The notes: generated by a model not told the origin, from the letters alone. 12,341 nt of DNA from an uncultured Clostridium sp. (GCA_945937855.1 CAMEUC010000022.1:1-12341), one strand, 5' to 3'; shown: positions 1 through 7,060, counted from the first letter of the stretch. Made by a program: numbers and translations.

Positions 1-383
1 GTCATTTCTTCTTCAGCAATAAATAATTTGTCGTTTATTTCTTTAACTTTATTTTTTATTCTTTCAACATACATTTTATTAAATTCACTATCTAATTCTA
101 AATCTGCCTTATAAACTGTAATAAGTTTTTTCCCTTCTTTATCAACTACAATAATCCAACCATCTTTATTAATATAGAAATGTGTAAAGTTATGGTCTTT
201 AATTTTCCCAGACCATAGTAAATCTGCCGAATTATATAATAACAATAATTTTTCTTTAACAAATTTATCATTTTGAGCAAGATATTGTTTTAATTCATTT
301 CCTGTTTTATTCATAGTTCTTTCAACAAATCTTTCTAATATATGATTTGTAAAAGTAACATCATCTAAAGTATATTCATTCAT
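1..383 (-). CDS. Partial orphan protein, possible RNase/toxin-like fold (C-terminus off the window)
   Basis: An open frame starts at ATG 383-381 behind a strong AAGGAGG SD and stays open for 127 codons to the left edge, so the C-terminus is missing. The N-terminus has H14-x3-R18-x3-R22 (the stretch NHILERFVERT), followed by a helical stretch, a 'GWIIVVDKEGKKLITVYK' strand-turn-strand (residues 75-92) and a charged Glu/Lys helix. A His/Arg-rich first helix followed by a hairpin ending in 'TVY' recalls small DUF4258/BrnT-type proteins of the RelE-like (BECR) fold; this resemblance is from memory and weak. It is the last visible gene of the P3 unit and lies 10 bases after the 85-aa gene. I see no transmembrane segment. 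It could equally be an unrelated phage orphan. Confidence 0.8.
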   Translation of the reverse strand, partial: MNEYTLDDVTFTNHILERFVERTMNKTGNELKQYLAQNDKFVKEKLLLLYNSADLLWSGKIKDHNFTHFYINKDGWIIVVDKEGKKLITVYKADLELDSEFNKMYVERIKNKVKEINDKLFIAEEEM

Positions 384-393
384 AGATGCCTCC

Positions 394-651
394 TTAGTTA
401 TTAAATTCTTTATTATATAGGAAGTCTAAGAAATGTCTTAGTTGGTCATTTTCTCCTTCTAATACTCCTATGGCACGTCCAGCTTCAAATGCAGATTTAA
501 TAGTTTCTTCCTCAGAGTTTCCTCCAAAAGTAACTTTATATCCATATTTTTGAATTTCTGCTATTGTTTGATATAAATTATTAAGTTGATTTTGATTGTT
601 TTCCAATTCCTCTGTAATTTTTTGTTCTATTTCTTTATAATCTAATATCAT
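394..651 (-). CDS. Orphan 85-aa helical protein
   Basis: I do not recognise this protein. Residues 1-35 are rich in Glu, Gln, Asn, Leu and Ile in a heptad-like pattern and probably form a coiled coil. A short 'YGYKVTFGGNSEEE' strand/turn follows, then a second helix ending in 'LRHFLDFLYNKEF'. Start and upstream stop overlap as ATGA (651-648), so translation is probably coupled to the 219-aa gene before it. An AGGAG lies about 11 bases upstream of the ATG inside that gene. It belongs to the P3 unit between the 219-aa gene and the truncated gene at the edge. Confidence 0.8.
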   Translation of the reverse strand: MILDYKEIEQKITEELENNQNQLNNLYQTIAEIQKYGYKVTFGGNSEEETIKSAFEAGRAIGVLEGENDQLRHFLDFLYNKEFNN

Positions 652-1307
652 ATTATATCGTACTCCTTCTTTAATAAAGCACTCTTTTCTTCACATTTTT
701 TAATTTCATCATTTATTTTATTAAGATAAATGCTTTTTAAGTCTTTAATGTCTTCTCCAACCAAACCAGTTTCAAATAAAGTTTTAGCTCCACTTTCAAT
801 TTCTTGCTTTGTAATTTCTAAATGTTGTATTTTGTTTTGTAATATATTTAGTTGTTCCTCAATTAAAATATAATTCCAATCTCCAATTCCTAAAACTTCC
901 CACCCTCTTATTTTTTCTTCGAATAATTCATCAAAAATATTAAGAAGTTGTTGTAATCTTAGGTCTTGATACATAAACCAATATCCTTCAAAATAAGAAA
1001 CAATTAACGACATTTCTTTTATATCTTCAGGTGGCAATTCATAATTCTTTTTAAAATTTTTACTATGTTCAATTAAGTCTTGAATTTTATCATACCATTT
1101 ATCTTCTTCCCAATAAAATGGGTCTCCATTATTAGCCTTTTTTGCTTCTACTTCTAATAAATTGGTTATATAATAAAATCCTATTGTTGGGTCAGATATT
1201 CTATATCTTTGCCATAATTCATTTATTAAATTACAAATAATTGGAATACGTTTCCCTTCTCTAATAGATGAAAAATCTTTTCTAACACAAACATCTCTTT
1301 CTTCCAT
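648..1307 (-). CDS. Orphan 219-aa protein, first gene of the P3 unit
   Basis: The chosen start is ATG at 1307, which lies 9 bases from AAGGAG. ATG at 1313 would be only 3 bases away, and a TTG at 1316 directly abuts the SD. I cannot name the family. The N-terminal part ('RIPIICNLINELWQRYR...' then 'DPFYWEEDKW') resembles short phage hypotheticals with an IxxLWxxxPDxRxxQLxxN...DPFYxEDD pattern, recalled from memory only. A second, looser copy may follow ('YFEGYWFMYQDLRLQQLLN', then 'IGDWNYI'). The last 75 residues are a long Glu/Lys-rich coiled coil ending 'KKEYDII'. The gene follows promoter P3 directly and overlaps the 85-aa gene by ATGA. Confidence 0.82.
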   Translation of the reverse strand: MEERDVCVRKDFSSIREGKRIPIICNLINELWQRYRISDPTIGFYYITNLLEVEAKKANNGDPFYWEEDKWYDKIQDLIEHSKNFKKNYELPPEDIKEMSLIVSYFEGYWFMYQDLRLQQLLNIFDELFEEKIRGWEVLGIGDWNYILIEEQLNILQNKIQHLEITKQEIESGAKTLFETGLVGEDIKDLKSIYLNKINDEIKKCEEKSALLKKEYDII

Positions 1308-1334
1308 TTTCATCAACTCCTTATTACAATTATT

Positions 1335-1363
1335 ATTATATCATACTGACAACTATTTGTCAA
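1335..1363 (-). promoter_or_regulatory. Promoter P3, sigma-70 consensus with overlapping palindrome
   Basis: Reading on the minus strand, TTGACA (1363-1358), a 17-base spacer and TATAAT (1340-1335), with TGA immediately before the -10 box (extended -10). A palindrome TGACAA-ATAG-TTGTCA (1347-1362) covers the -35 box and half the spacer, a natural position for a repressor operator. It faces the 219-aa gene, whose start is about 28 bases past the -10. Confidence 0.88.
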
Positions 1364-1371
1364 GTTAGATA

Positions 1372-1400
1372 GTAAAATAAGGAATTTACCTATTCCTTAC
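1372..1400 (-). terminator. Short hairpin terminator after the PARP unit
   Basis: Immediately after the TAA of the 79-aa gene the minus strand has TAAGGAAT (1399-1392), a 6-base loop, ATTCCTTA (1385-1378) and then TTTTACT. An 8-bp stem followed by a short T run fits a weak intrinsic terminator. It stands between the PARP unit and promoter P3, which supports the boundary. Confidence 0.6.
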
Positions 1401-1401
1401 T

Positions 1402-1641
1402 TTACATTTCTTTTAATTTAATACCAAATTGTTCTTCTATTTTTTTAATAGCTTCATTTTTTAATATATTTACATCATCTGTTATAATATTATCTTTTAT
1501 TAAGTTATTTATTTCAGATTCTGTATAATTGTTTCTTGAACCAATTTTTTTATTAAATATATATTGTACATCAACAATAGTTAATTCGTCAATTTCTTTT
1601 GTTTTTTTATTTTCTCTATAAAATTTTGCACCTATCTTCAT
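1402..1641 (-). CDS. Orphan 79-aa protein coupled to the PARP gene
   Basis: A small Lys/Asn/Ile-rich basic protein that I do not recognise. Its N-terminal half looks like a beta strand pair ('MKIGAKFYRENKK...DELTIVDVQYIF') and its C-terminal half is helical ('DVNILKNEAIKKIEEQFGIKLKEM'). The GGAGGGG SD begins at the very end of the PARP gene and only 9 bases separate the PARP stop from this ATG, so the two are almost certainly co-translated. It is the last gene before the hairpin terminator. A partner, inhibitor or target adaptor of the PARP is possible but is only inferred from position. Confidence 0.75.
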   Translation of the reverse strand: MKIGAKFYRENKKTKEIDELTIVDVQYIFNKKIGSRNNYTESEINNLIKDNIITDDVNILKNEAIKKIEEQFGIKLKEM

Positions 1642-1650
1642 TTTCCCCTC

Positions 1651-2853
1651 CTATTTTAACTCTACCAAATATCTAATATTTACTTGGTCTTCTCGATATA
1701 CAATTATCTCATCGTTTCTTAACATTCCTTTCCTACTATCTGCGTGAAGACAATCATAATCTCCTTCTTTTTTAAGTTTGTTATAATCAAAATCATAATA
1801 TTTACTATTAAAATCTGCTACTATGTAAGGGTTTCCATAATGAACATCATATAATCCCATAAATGCCGTATCATCATTTCCGTGAGCCCAGTATGAATTT
1901 CTATATGAAGTATAATTAAATGACTTTCTACTTTGTAATCCAAAATAAATACCATATCCAAACATTTTCCCTGTAATGACTGCATTTGGATTTAATATTA
2001 AACCATTACTAATGATACTCATCCAGTTTTCATTACGACTTCCGTGCCATAATAATTTAGTATTTTTAAAATCACTTTCCTTAATATGGGTTTTAAATTT
2101 ATCATCTGTAGCTTTATTTCTTACTCTCCAAGCCATATAATATTTATCTTTTAAGTCTCCTAATTCTTTACGAATTATTTTTTCATCAGTTGCACCAACT
2201 GGTTCTAGTTCTAATCCTAATACCTCTAAAATTGTTTTTTCTACTTTTTCTTTACTATCTTGTTCTGTTTCTTTGTCTATTTTGTGTTGAACTACTTGAC
2301 CTCTCATTACATTAAGAAGGTCTTGTTCTCTTGTATAAATTGTTGTAAAATCTTCAGCTGATTTTGCAAGATAATCATTAACATTTGACATTTTTCTAGG
2401 TAAAACATTAAATAACTTTAAAAGTAAAGCATTAAAAGATTTCCAATCACTGGTATTTGCTATATTATTAAGAATATTTTGACCTTCTTCAACCATCGCC
2501 TGAGTAACTTTTTCTGAAGATACCGTATAGTTATCTGCAATTTTTTGTCTTGCACATTTTTGTAAAAATTCTATAAGTTGTTTAACACTAGCATTTTCAA
2601 TTTCTTTATATAATTGTTTCTCTTTTGGCTTCTCTACATTTACTAAATCTTTTCTTAGTTCTGTTTGGTCTACATATCCTTTTTTAATTTTTTCATTATA
2701 TTTTTTATCAAATTGGCTTTCTGGATAAGAAGCAACTTGGGCAGAAGCTCCTACTCTTCCATATTTTACAGTAAACGAATTCCCATTAGGAATCATCTCA
2801 TAGTATTTATTATTATTATTTTCTGTTACCATTAATAAATATTTATATTCCAT
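1651..2853 (-). CDS. PARP-family ADP-ribosyltransferase (WGR + regulatory + catalytic domains)
   Basis: A 400-aa protein. PARPs transfer ADP-ribose from NAD+ to proteins or nucleic acids. Residues 1-65 form a WGR-type domain with the signature as YGRVG (31-35, Tyr replacing Trp). Residues about 77-210 are a helical region in the place of the PARP regulatory domain. Residues about 215-400 are catalytic: 'LLWHGSR' with H270, 'TGKMFGYGIYFG' with Y303, and 'NDEIIVYREDQVNIRYLVEL' with E382, matching the H-Y-E triad of PARP1 (H862, Y896, E988). All three are present, so chain-forming activity is plausible. The start is ATG 2853, 7 bases after AGGAG; an upstream in-frame ATG at 2886 lies inside the preceding gene and lacks a good SD. 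It has no N-terminal DNA-binding zinc fingers, but the preceding gene encodes a separate CxxC protein 11 bases upstream. Confidence 0.95.
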   Translation of the reverse strand: MEYKYLLMVTENNNNKYYEMIPNGNSFTVKYGRVGASAQVASYPESQFDKKYNEKIKKGYVDQTELRKDLVNVEKPKEKQLYKEIENASVKQLIEFLQKCARQKIADNYTVSSEKVTQAMVEEGQNILNNIANTSDWKSFNALLLKLFNVLPRKMSNVNDYLAKSAEDFTTIYTREQDLLNVMRGQVVQHKIDKETEQDSKEKVEKTILEVLGLELEPVGATDEKIIRKELGDLKDKYYMAWRVRNKATDDKFKTHIKESDFKNTKLLWHGSRNENWMSIISNGLILNPNAVITGKMFGYGIYFGLQSRKSFNYTSYRNSYWAHGNDDTAFMGLYDVHYGNPYIVADFNSKYYDFDYNKLKKEGDYDCLHADSRKGMLRNDEIIVYREDQVNIRYLVELK

Positions 2854-2864
2854 AATTACAACTC

Positions 2865-3266
2865 CTATATAAATAAACTTCTCCAAGGAATAATGAAATC
2901 AGGACGCATATCTTCATCACATTCTTTACACAATCCCCAATCTTTTTTCCAAAGTATTTTTGTATATTTTCTACCACAACAATCACAAGTCTTATTTTCT
3001 GTCGTTCCCCAATAAGCGCTATTGATGGCATAAGCTCTTTGTTCTTTATTACCTAAAGCAACCAAGCCATCAAACTTATATGCTTTTTCTCCTATTGGTA
3101 TAACATTCCAAGGTATATTACCAAATACTTGCTTCCTAAAAGTTTTGTCTATGTAAGTTCCAATATCACTAAAAACTTGCCCATTTATTCTTATAAAATT
3201 TGGAGAACCAATGTGGTCTCCAAAATCTCTATGTTCTGTTAAATCTATATCTGCATCATTAATCAT
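2865..3266 (-). CDS. Orphan 133-aa protein with C-terminal zinc knuckle, upstream of PARP
   Basis: Not recognised as a family. Residues 15-90 look like a compact alpha/beta domain ('NFIRINGQVFSDIG', 'WNVIPIGEKAYKFDGLVAL'). C94-x2-C97 and C113-x2-C116 (with an extra C96) form a likely four-Cys zinc site around 'CGRKYTKILWKKDWGLCKEC'. The gene overlaps the end of the 271-aa gene by 8 bases and has only a weak AGG-type SD, so it is probably translated by coupling. The AGGAG of the PARP gene lies at its stop codon. Since this PARP lacks the zinc fingers of eukaryotic PARP1, a separate zinc-binding partner encoded next door is an attractive but unproven idea. Confidence 0.85.
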   Translation of the reverse strand: MINDADIDLTEHRDFGDHIGSPNFIRINGQVFSDIGTYIDKTFRKQVFGNIPWNVIPIGEKAYKFDGLVALGNKEQRAYAINSAYWGTTENKTCDCCGRKYTKILWKKDWGLCKECDEDMRPDFIIPWRSLFI

Positions 3267-4074
3267 TTTTTTTACCTAAAAAAGTTTTTATTTTATCGAA
3301 AAAACTTTTCTTTCCTTTTAAGTCTTCATCAGATGATAGAAGTGTTATTCTAGTCATACCATCTTCTAATTTTGTTTCTTGAAGATGTAATTTATTTAAC
3401 TGCTCTTTTAATTCTTCGTCTGTTGAAGGAATTGAAACTATAGGAATTTCATTCACTATATCTTTCCCGCTAGCTTCTTGCATTTCTGCGACCATTTTAT
3501 CAAGAGTTAAATCACAATACTCATCAACCCAATCTCCTATGTAATAGAACCTTTCATTAATTGCTTGTTTATCTCTGTCTAAAAATGCTCCAAATAATAT
3601 AGGGTCTTTCTCTCTACGTTCTTTTTGAACTTGTTTAGAAAGTTTACCATTATAATCAGTACAAACAACATAAAATTCATCGAATAAATCTTTAACTTTA
3701 ATCATTGCATTGGCTACTTCTTCTGGTATAACTCTTTCATAGGAAGCTATATCTAATATTACAACTTGTTTATCAGCAACTTTATCAATATACTCTTCTA
3801 TGTCATCTCTATAAACAAATTTTGTAATTCCAGCATCAATTACCTTCTTTTCTTTCATAATTGATTCAATATGGAAAATAAGTTTTCTAAGTCCTTTTGT
3901 TTGCCCAGTTTGATTGTATAAATCTGCTAAATGTATGGCATTAGCATAAACTTTAGATAATTTTTCATCATTCATTTCTTGAATTTTATCTTTTACTGAT
4001 TGAAAATACTCATAAGGATTAAGTATTTTAACATCTTCATTATTAATATCTTCTTGTAAAACTATTTTATCCAT
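3259..4074 (-). CDS. Soluble 271-aa protein of unknown function
   Basis: Starts at ATG 4074 behind AGGAGGAA. There is no signal peptide or membrane segment. Residues about 10-75 are helical ('YEYFQSVKDKIQEMNDEKLSKVYANAIHLADLYNQ' region). Residues about 85-200 form an alpha/beta domain with hydrophobic strands ('KQVVILDIASY', 'FDEFYVVCTDYNG') and a striking segment 'KDPILFGAFLDRDKQ' followed by 'RFYYIGDWVDEYCDLTL', which I have a vague memory of in Gram-positive phage hypotheticals but cannot name. The C-terminus is a charged linker plus a basic tail (GKKSFFDKIKTFLGKKND). It follows the membrane protein gene by 12 bases and overlaps the zinc-knuckle gene by 8 bases, so it is within the PARP operon. 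Confidence 0.85.
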   Translation of the reverse strand: MDKIVLQEDINNEDVKILNPYEYFQSVKDKIQEMNDEKLSKVYANAIHLADLYNQTGQTKGLRKLIFHIESIMKEKKVIDAGITKFVYRDDIEEYIDKVADKQVVILDIASYERVIPEEVANAMIKVKDLFDEFYVVCTDYNGKLSKQVQKERREKDPILFGAFLDRDKQAINERFYYIGDWVDEYCDLTLDKMVAEMQEASGKDIVNEIPIVSIPSTDEELKEQLNKLHLQETKLEDGMTRITLLSSDEDLKGKKSFFDKIKTFLGKKND

Positions 4075-4086
4075 AAATAATTCCTC

Positions 4087-4452
4087 CTACCTTCTACCTA
4101 TTGCTCCACCCATTAAAGCTATTAAAAAATCTTCTTTCTTTCCTACAACATATATTCTTCCATCTTCTTCTAAAAATAAAGAATTCTTATCGTTATATAA
4201 TTTCCCATCAATAATTAAACCATTATTATCAAGGGTTGGAGCTATTCTACTTGGCTCATTATCTACATTTATTAACACAAAAGGAATATCTTCATTTTTA
4301 ACTAATTGTTTAATATATTGTGTTCTTTTTACTCTTTTTTTAAATAAATGTTTATAAATAACATTCTTTAATAATCCTATAATTATCATTATTATGGTTG
4401 CAAAAGCCATAGCAACTAAAATTATTTCATTATTATTTAAAGTTATATTCAT
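4087..4452 (-). CDS. Single-pass membrane protein, 121 aa
   Basis: Residues about 9-30 are one strongly hydrophobic helix ('IILVAMAFATIIMIIIGLL'), followed by a positive cluster (KHLFKKRVKRTQ), so the charge rule predicts the N-terminus outside and the larger C-terminal domain in the cytoplasm. The soluble part (about 55-115) looks like small beta strands: 'IPFVLINVDNEPSRI', 'GLIIDGKLYND', 'GRIYVVGKKEDFL'. No family recognised. The start at 4452 has AAGGAG 8 bases upstream. It sits between the frameshifted zinc-ribbon gene (22 bases) and the 271-aa gene (12 bases) in the P1 operon. It could anchor an operon product at the membrane. Confidence 0.85.
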   Translation of the reverse strand: MNITLNNNEIILVAMAFATIIMIIIGLLKNVIYKHLFKKRVKRTQYIKQLVKNEDIPFVLINVDNEPSRIAPTLDNNGLIIDGKLYNDKNSLFLEEDGRIYVVGKKEDFLIALMGGAIGRR

Positions 4453-4474
4453 ATATCGTCTCCTTCTTTACATT

Positions 4475-5812
4475 TTATTTTTTAAAAAGGGAATGTAAAA
4501 ACCTTTCATTATCTCTAGTTGAAATCCTTGTCTGATTTCCTTTTAAAATATCACGAAGTTGTTGTTGTTTGCTCATTTTTTCTTGTAGTTGGTCAGATAC
4601 TTTATCAAGTTTACTTAAAAGATATTCTTTACCATTTCCTTTTTTAAGACTTTGTACAATAGTTGTACTTTCATCTAAGAACTCACTATAAGTTTCAATA
4701 GATTGGTTAGAAAACAAAAATCTATATACTATGTCATTTTTTTGAGCTAATCCCTTAATTGCATCTACATACACATCTGTATTTTCAATTGGGTCTACAT
4801 TTTTATATTTATCAGATTTTTGATTAATTTCTTCGACAGAACCAACACTAGCTCCCTCAATTTTTTGTCCAGATAAAAGTGCTTTATGAGTTCTATCCTC
4901 TGCTAAAATTAATGCATTTACTTCATCTTCATTTCTTGCAATCTCTGCAAAATGAATTTGTCCTTTTGGCATTAATTTACCTACATATAATGAGAAACCT
5001 TTCTCAGTTAATTCTTTAAATTTTTTAATTGCGTTTTCATAAGTTTCTTTTTCATCAGCTATACAAGCTTCTAACATTTTTTCCAATTCTTCTACTGTAT
5101 CTTCTCCAATTCTTTTTAAACAAGCCTTATCCATTTTAATTGCATTACCTGTCATTCTCATTACGCTTTTTATTTTACCAATAACATAATCCACATCTAA
5201 ATTATCTTTATCTGCAATATATTTAATTTGGTCATATGCATCATCTATATCTGAAGCATATATGTATTGATTATTATGAACAAATATATTATTTTTAGCA
5301 AATGTTACTTTATAAATGCCTATGTATTTAGAATCTAAAATTTCTATTTTTCTATTTAGTTCTATTGTTTCTGGAGAATCTTCCACTCTTTTTTGTACCT
5401 CTTCAACAACTGCTACACAACTATCTATATCTGCTTCTTGATACTCTCTTGAAGTTCTTTTTGTAATACTTTTAGGTTTTCCAAATTCTTTTTTAATCAT
5501 TCTATCATATTCAATATTTGCTAATTTTTCTGTTTTTTCTTCAACTATTCTTTGAATAGTAAATTTTCCATCTCCAACTTTTACATTAGCAGATATTGTA
5601 TATAAATTATAACCTTTTCTAGGAAGTTTTCCATTTTTTTTAGGTTCTTGAAGATTCGGTTCTTCAATAATTTTTTCTTTTTTGATATTCGCAGTAACTA
5701 CTTTATTTGCTTGCCTTGGTTTTTCTTCCTCCTCAACAACTTTATTCTTATTATTAATTTTTATTTCTATTTTTTGTTGAGGCTGTTCCTGAACTACAAC
5801 CTCAGCTTTGTT
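4475..5812 (-). CDS. +1-frame extension (445 aa) of the zinc-ribbon protein, reached by frameshifting
   Basis: This frame is open without a stop from 5812 to 4475. The first 104 codons (5812-5501) contain no ATG, GTG or TTG. The first Met codon (5500) has no SD upstream, so a separate start there is unlikely. The simplest reading is that ribosomes enter from the preceding gene at CTT TAA C. Residues after the junction begin with a Lys/Glu/Gln-rich linker of about 65 residues, then 'GYNLYTISANVKVGDGKFTIQRI', a mixed alpha/beta region with 'KYIGIYKVTFAKNNIFVHNNQYIY', a long helical segment ('DTVEELEKMLEACIADEKETYENAIKKF' region), 'GKLMPKGQIHFAEIARNEDE', and a coiled C-terminus ending 'RFLHSLFKK'. 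No family recognised. The fused product would be 758 aa. If only the Met at 5500 is used, the product is 341 aa. Confidence 0.8.
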   Translation of the reverse strand, partial: NKAEVVVQEQPQQKIEIKINNKNKVVEEEEKPRQANKVVTANIKKEKIIEEPNLQEPKKNGKLPRKGYNLYTISANVKVGDGKFTIQRIVEEKTEKLANIEYDRMIKKEFGKPKSITKRTSREYQEADIDSCVAVVEEVQKRVEDSPETIELNRKIEILDSKYIGIYKVTFAKNNIFVHNNQYIYASDIDDAYDQIKYIADKDNLDVDYVIGKIKSVMRMTGNAIKMDKACLKRIGEDTVEELEKMLEACIADEKETYENAIKKFKELTEKGFSLYVGKLMPKGQIHFAEIARNEDEVNALILAEDRTHKALLSGQKIEGASVGSVEEINQKSDKYKNVDPIENTDVYVDAIKGLAQKNDIVYRFLFSNQSIETYSEFLDESTTIVQSLKKGNGKEYLLSKLDKVSDQLQEKMSKQQQLRDILKGNQTRISTRDNERFLHSLFKK

Positions 5813-5826
5813 AAAGACACACCTCT
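5810..5826 (-). other. Candidate programmed +1 ribosomal frameshift site (CTT TAA C)
   Basis: On the minus strand the end of the zinc-ribbon frame reads AGAGG-TGTGT-CTT-TAA-C: an SD-like AGAGG (5826-5822), CTT at 5816-5814 and the stop TAA at 5813-5811. Skipping the T at 5813 reads AAC next and joins the long open downstream frame exactly. The bacterial release factor 2 gene uses CTT TGA C with an upstream SD-like element, so this is the same architecture with TAA for TGA; here the SD-like spacing is 5 rather than 3 bases. Confidence 0.75.
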
Positions 5827-6752
5827 TCTTCGGCTTTCTCTACTTTAATTTGAACATCTTTATATGGACATTTTGGGAATTTTTGTTTTAAATATTCTTT
5901 AATATTATCTATTGCTCCTTTTTCACCATCTGCCCATACATCTCTTTCAAAATTAACTGGGACTTTATTCCCATAATAATTCATAAGAGGTACTGTTACG
6001 TGCCATTTGCACCATTCTCTTTTTCCTATACAAAATTCTTCTTTAGATATTAATTCAGAAGCTTTAGCTTTATAATAATGACCTTCTTGAGCCTCTATTG
6101 TTTTATTTAATTCATCTCTAGCAGTTTGTGCCATTTCTAATATTTTAGGATTTTTCTTTACAATATCTTGTAACATATCAATTATTTTATCATATTGCCC
6201 AATGCCGTTTTTAATGTTTCTTCTTTGGTCTAATAAACATCTAAACATTTTACTTCTCTCTAAAAATATCTCAGGAGTCTTTGCGTCTTCATATGCGTGT
6301 TGATAATCTCCTTCCATCAAATTAAATACATCTTCTGCTTTTTTATATTGACTCATATATCCATTATTTATATCTATTAAAGAGCAAAACATATCCATAA
6401 ATGCATTAAATGGAGGAATGTCTTTTATATTTATATCCACATTATTATTTTTAAAAGTTTGTGCTATATCATCTAAAACAATTTTTTCAATTCTTTCATC
6501 ATATATTTTTTCTTCTTTTTCTTCAACAACTTTTGTTGTTGATACTACTTTATTAGTTTTTTTATTAACAATTTTTGTATTTTTATTTTTTAATCTAGCT
6601 GGAACATATTCTTTATTTGTTCCAAATTTTTTATTTTCATATTTAATTTGAGATATCTTTTGTCTACATTTTTTACAAATTCCTTCTATACTTCTATTAT
6701 AATATTCTTTGTCATCAATTTCTTTCAAACAATCTTTACATTGCATAATCAT
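5811..6752 (-). CDS. Zinc-ribbon protein, short (zero-frame) product of a frameshift gene
   Basis: 313 aa, ending at TAA 5813. C5-x2-C8 and C26-x2-C29 at the N-terminus form a zinc ribbon. A Lys/Asn/Val-rich linker (about 40-85) follows, then a helical domain (about 90-230; 'YDKIIDMLQDIVKKNPKILEMAQTARDEL' region), and a C-terminal alpha/beta part with 'CKWHVTVPLMNYYG', 'FERDVWADGEKGAIDNIKEYLKQKFP' and 'YKDVQIKVEKAEEEVCL'. No family recognised. The start is ATG 6752 (AAAGG 6 bases upstream, ATGA overlap with the 84-aa gene). ATG 6746 (7 bases after AGGA) is an equal alternative. The frame ends at a CTT TAA C sequence, so this may be the shorter of two products sharing an N-terminus, as in dnaX-type genes. 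The long product would add 445 residues. Confidence 0.88.
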   Translation of the reverse strand: MIMQCKDCLKEIDDKEYYNRSIEGICKKCRQKISQIKYENKKFGTNKEYVPARLKNKNTKIVNKKTNKVVSTTKVVEEKEEKIYDERIEKIVLDDIAQTFKNNNVDINIKDIPPFNAFMDMFCSLIDINNGYMSQYKKAEDVFNLMEGDYQHAYEDAKTPEIFLERSKMFRCLLDQRRNIKNGIGQYDKIIDMLQDIVKKNPKILEMAQTARDELNKTIEAQEGHYYKAKASELISKEEFCIGKREWCKWHVTVPLMNYYGNKVPVNFERDVWADGEKGAIDNIKEYLKQKFPKCPYKDVQIKVEKAEEEVCL

Positions 6753-7003
6753 TTCCTACCTTTCTTTTCTTTATTCTTTTCTTCTCTTAAATCTTCCAAA
6801 TATTTTGCAACATCAGGTGGTACGTGTATATGGTCATCAAAATATGAGCTATCTTGTCTTTCTAAAAAGGCGTAAGCTATATTTAATGGGATTTCACAAA
6901 CAATTAGGTCTTCATAGCTTTGATGAATATCCTCTTTAAATTCAAGATATAATGGGTCAAGTGATGATTCTGGGTCAATTAAAACTATTTTTCTTTTTTT
7001 CAT
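6749..7003 (-). CDS. Orphan 84-aa protein, first gene of the P1 operon
   Basis: Start ATG 7003 has a perfect AAAGGAGG six to seven bases upstream. The protein opens with a basic strand 'MKKRKIVLIDPES', continues with an acidic middle ('YLEFKEDIHQSYEDLIVCEIPLN', 'DSSYFDDHIHVPPDVAKYLEDL') and ends in a very charged Lys/Glu tail. No membrane segment and no recognised family. It is the first gene after promoter P1 and overlaps the zinc-ribbon gene by ATGA, so it is expected to be strongly expressed and to couple translation of the next gene. Confidence 0.82.
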   Translation of the reverse strand: MKKRKIVLIDPESSLDPLYLEFKEDIHQSYEDLIVCEIPLNIAYAFLERQDSSYFDDHIHVPPDVAKYLEDLREEKNKEKKGRK

Positions 7004-7031
7004 ATATTGCCTCCTTTCTTATTATATCTGC

Positions 7032-7060
7032 ATTATATCATAAATTGTAATATTTGTCAA
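7032..7060 (-). promoter_or_regulatory. Promoter P1, sigma-70 consensus with duplicated -10
   Basis: TTGACA (7060-7055), 17-base spacer, TATAAT (7037-7032) with TG extended -10. The -10 is repeated 11 bases further on (GATATAAT at 7039-7032 and again at 7028-7021), which could give a second start or a shifted one. Between the macrodomain stop and this promoter (7061-7130) I see only AT-rich sequence and no convincing terminator. Confidence 0.88.

Noticed and set aside
2843..3031. Minus-strand 62-codon frame overlapping the zinc-knuckle gene
   Set aside because: It overlaps the 133-aa gene in a different frame, has no SD, and reads as unstructured hydrophobic sequence.
5648..5848. Plus-strand open frame of 66 codons, rich in Phe and Leu
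   Set aside because: It is the complement of the Lys/Glu/Asn-rich linker of the frameshifted gene on the minus strand; the low-complexity Phe/Leu/Tyr composition is an antisense shadow.
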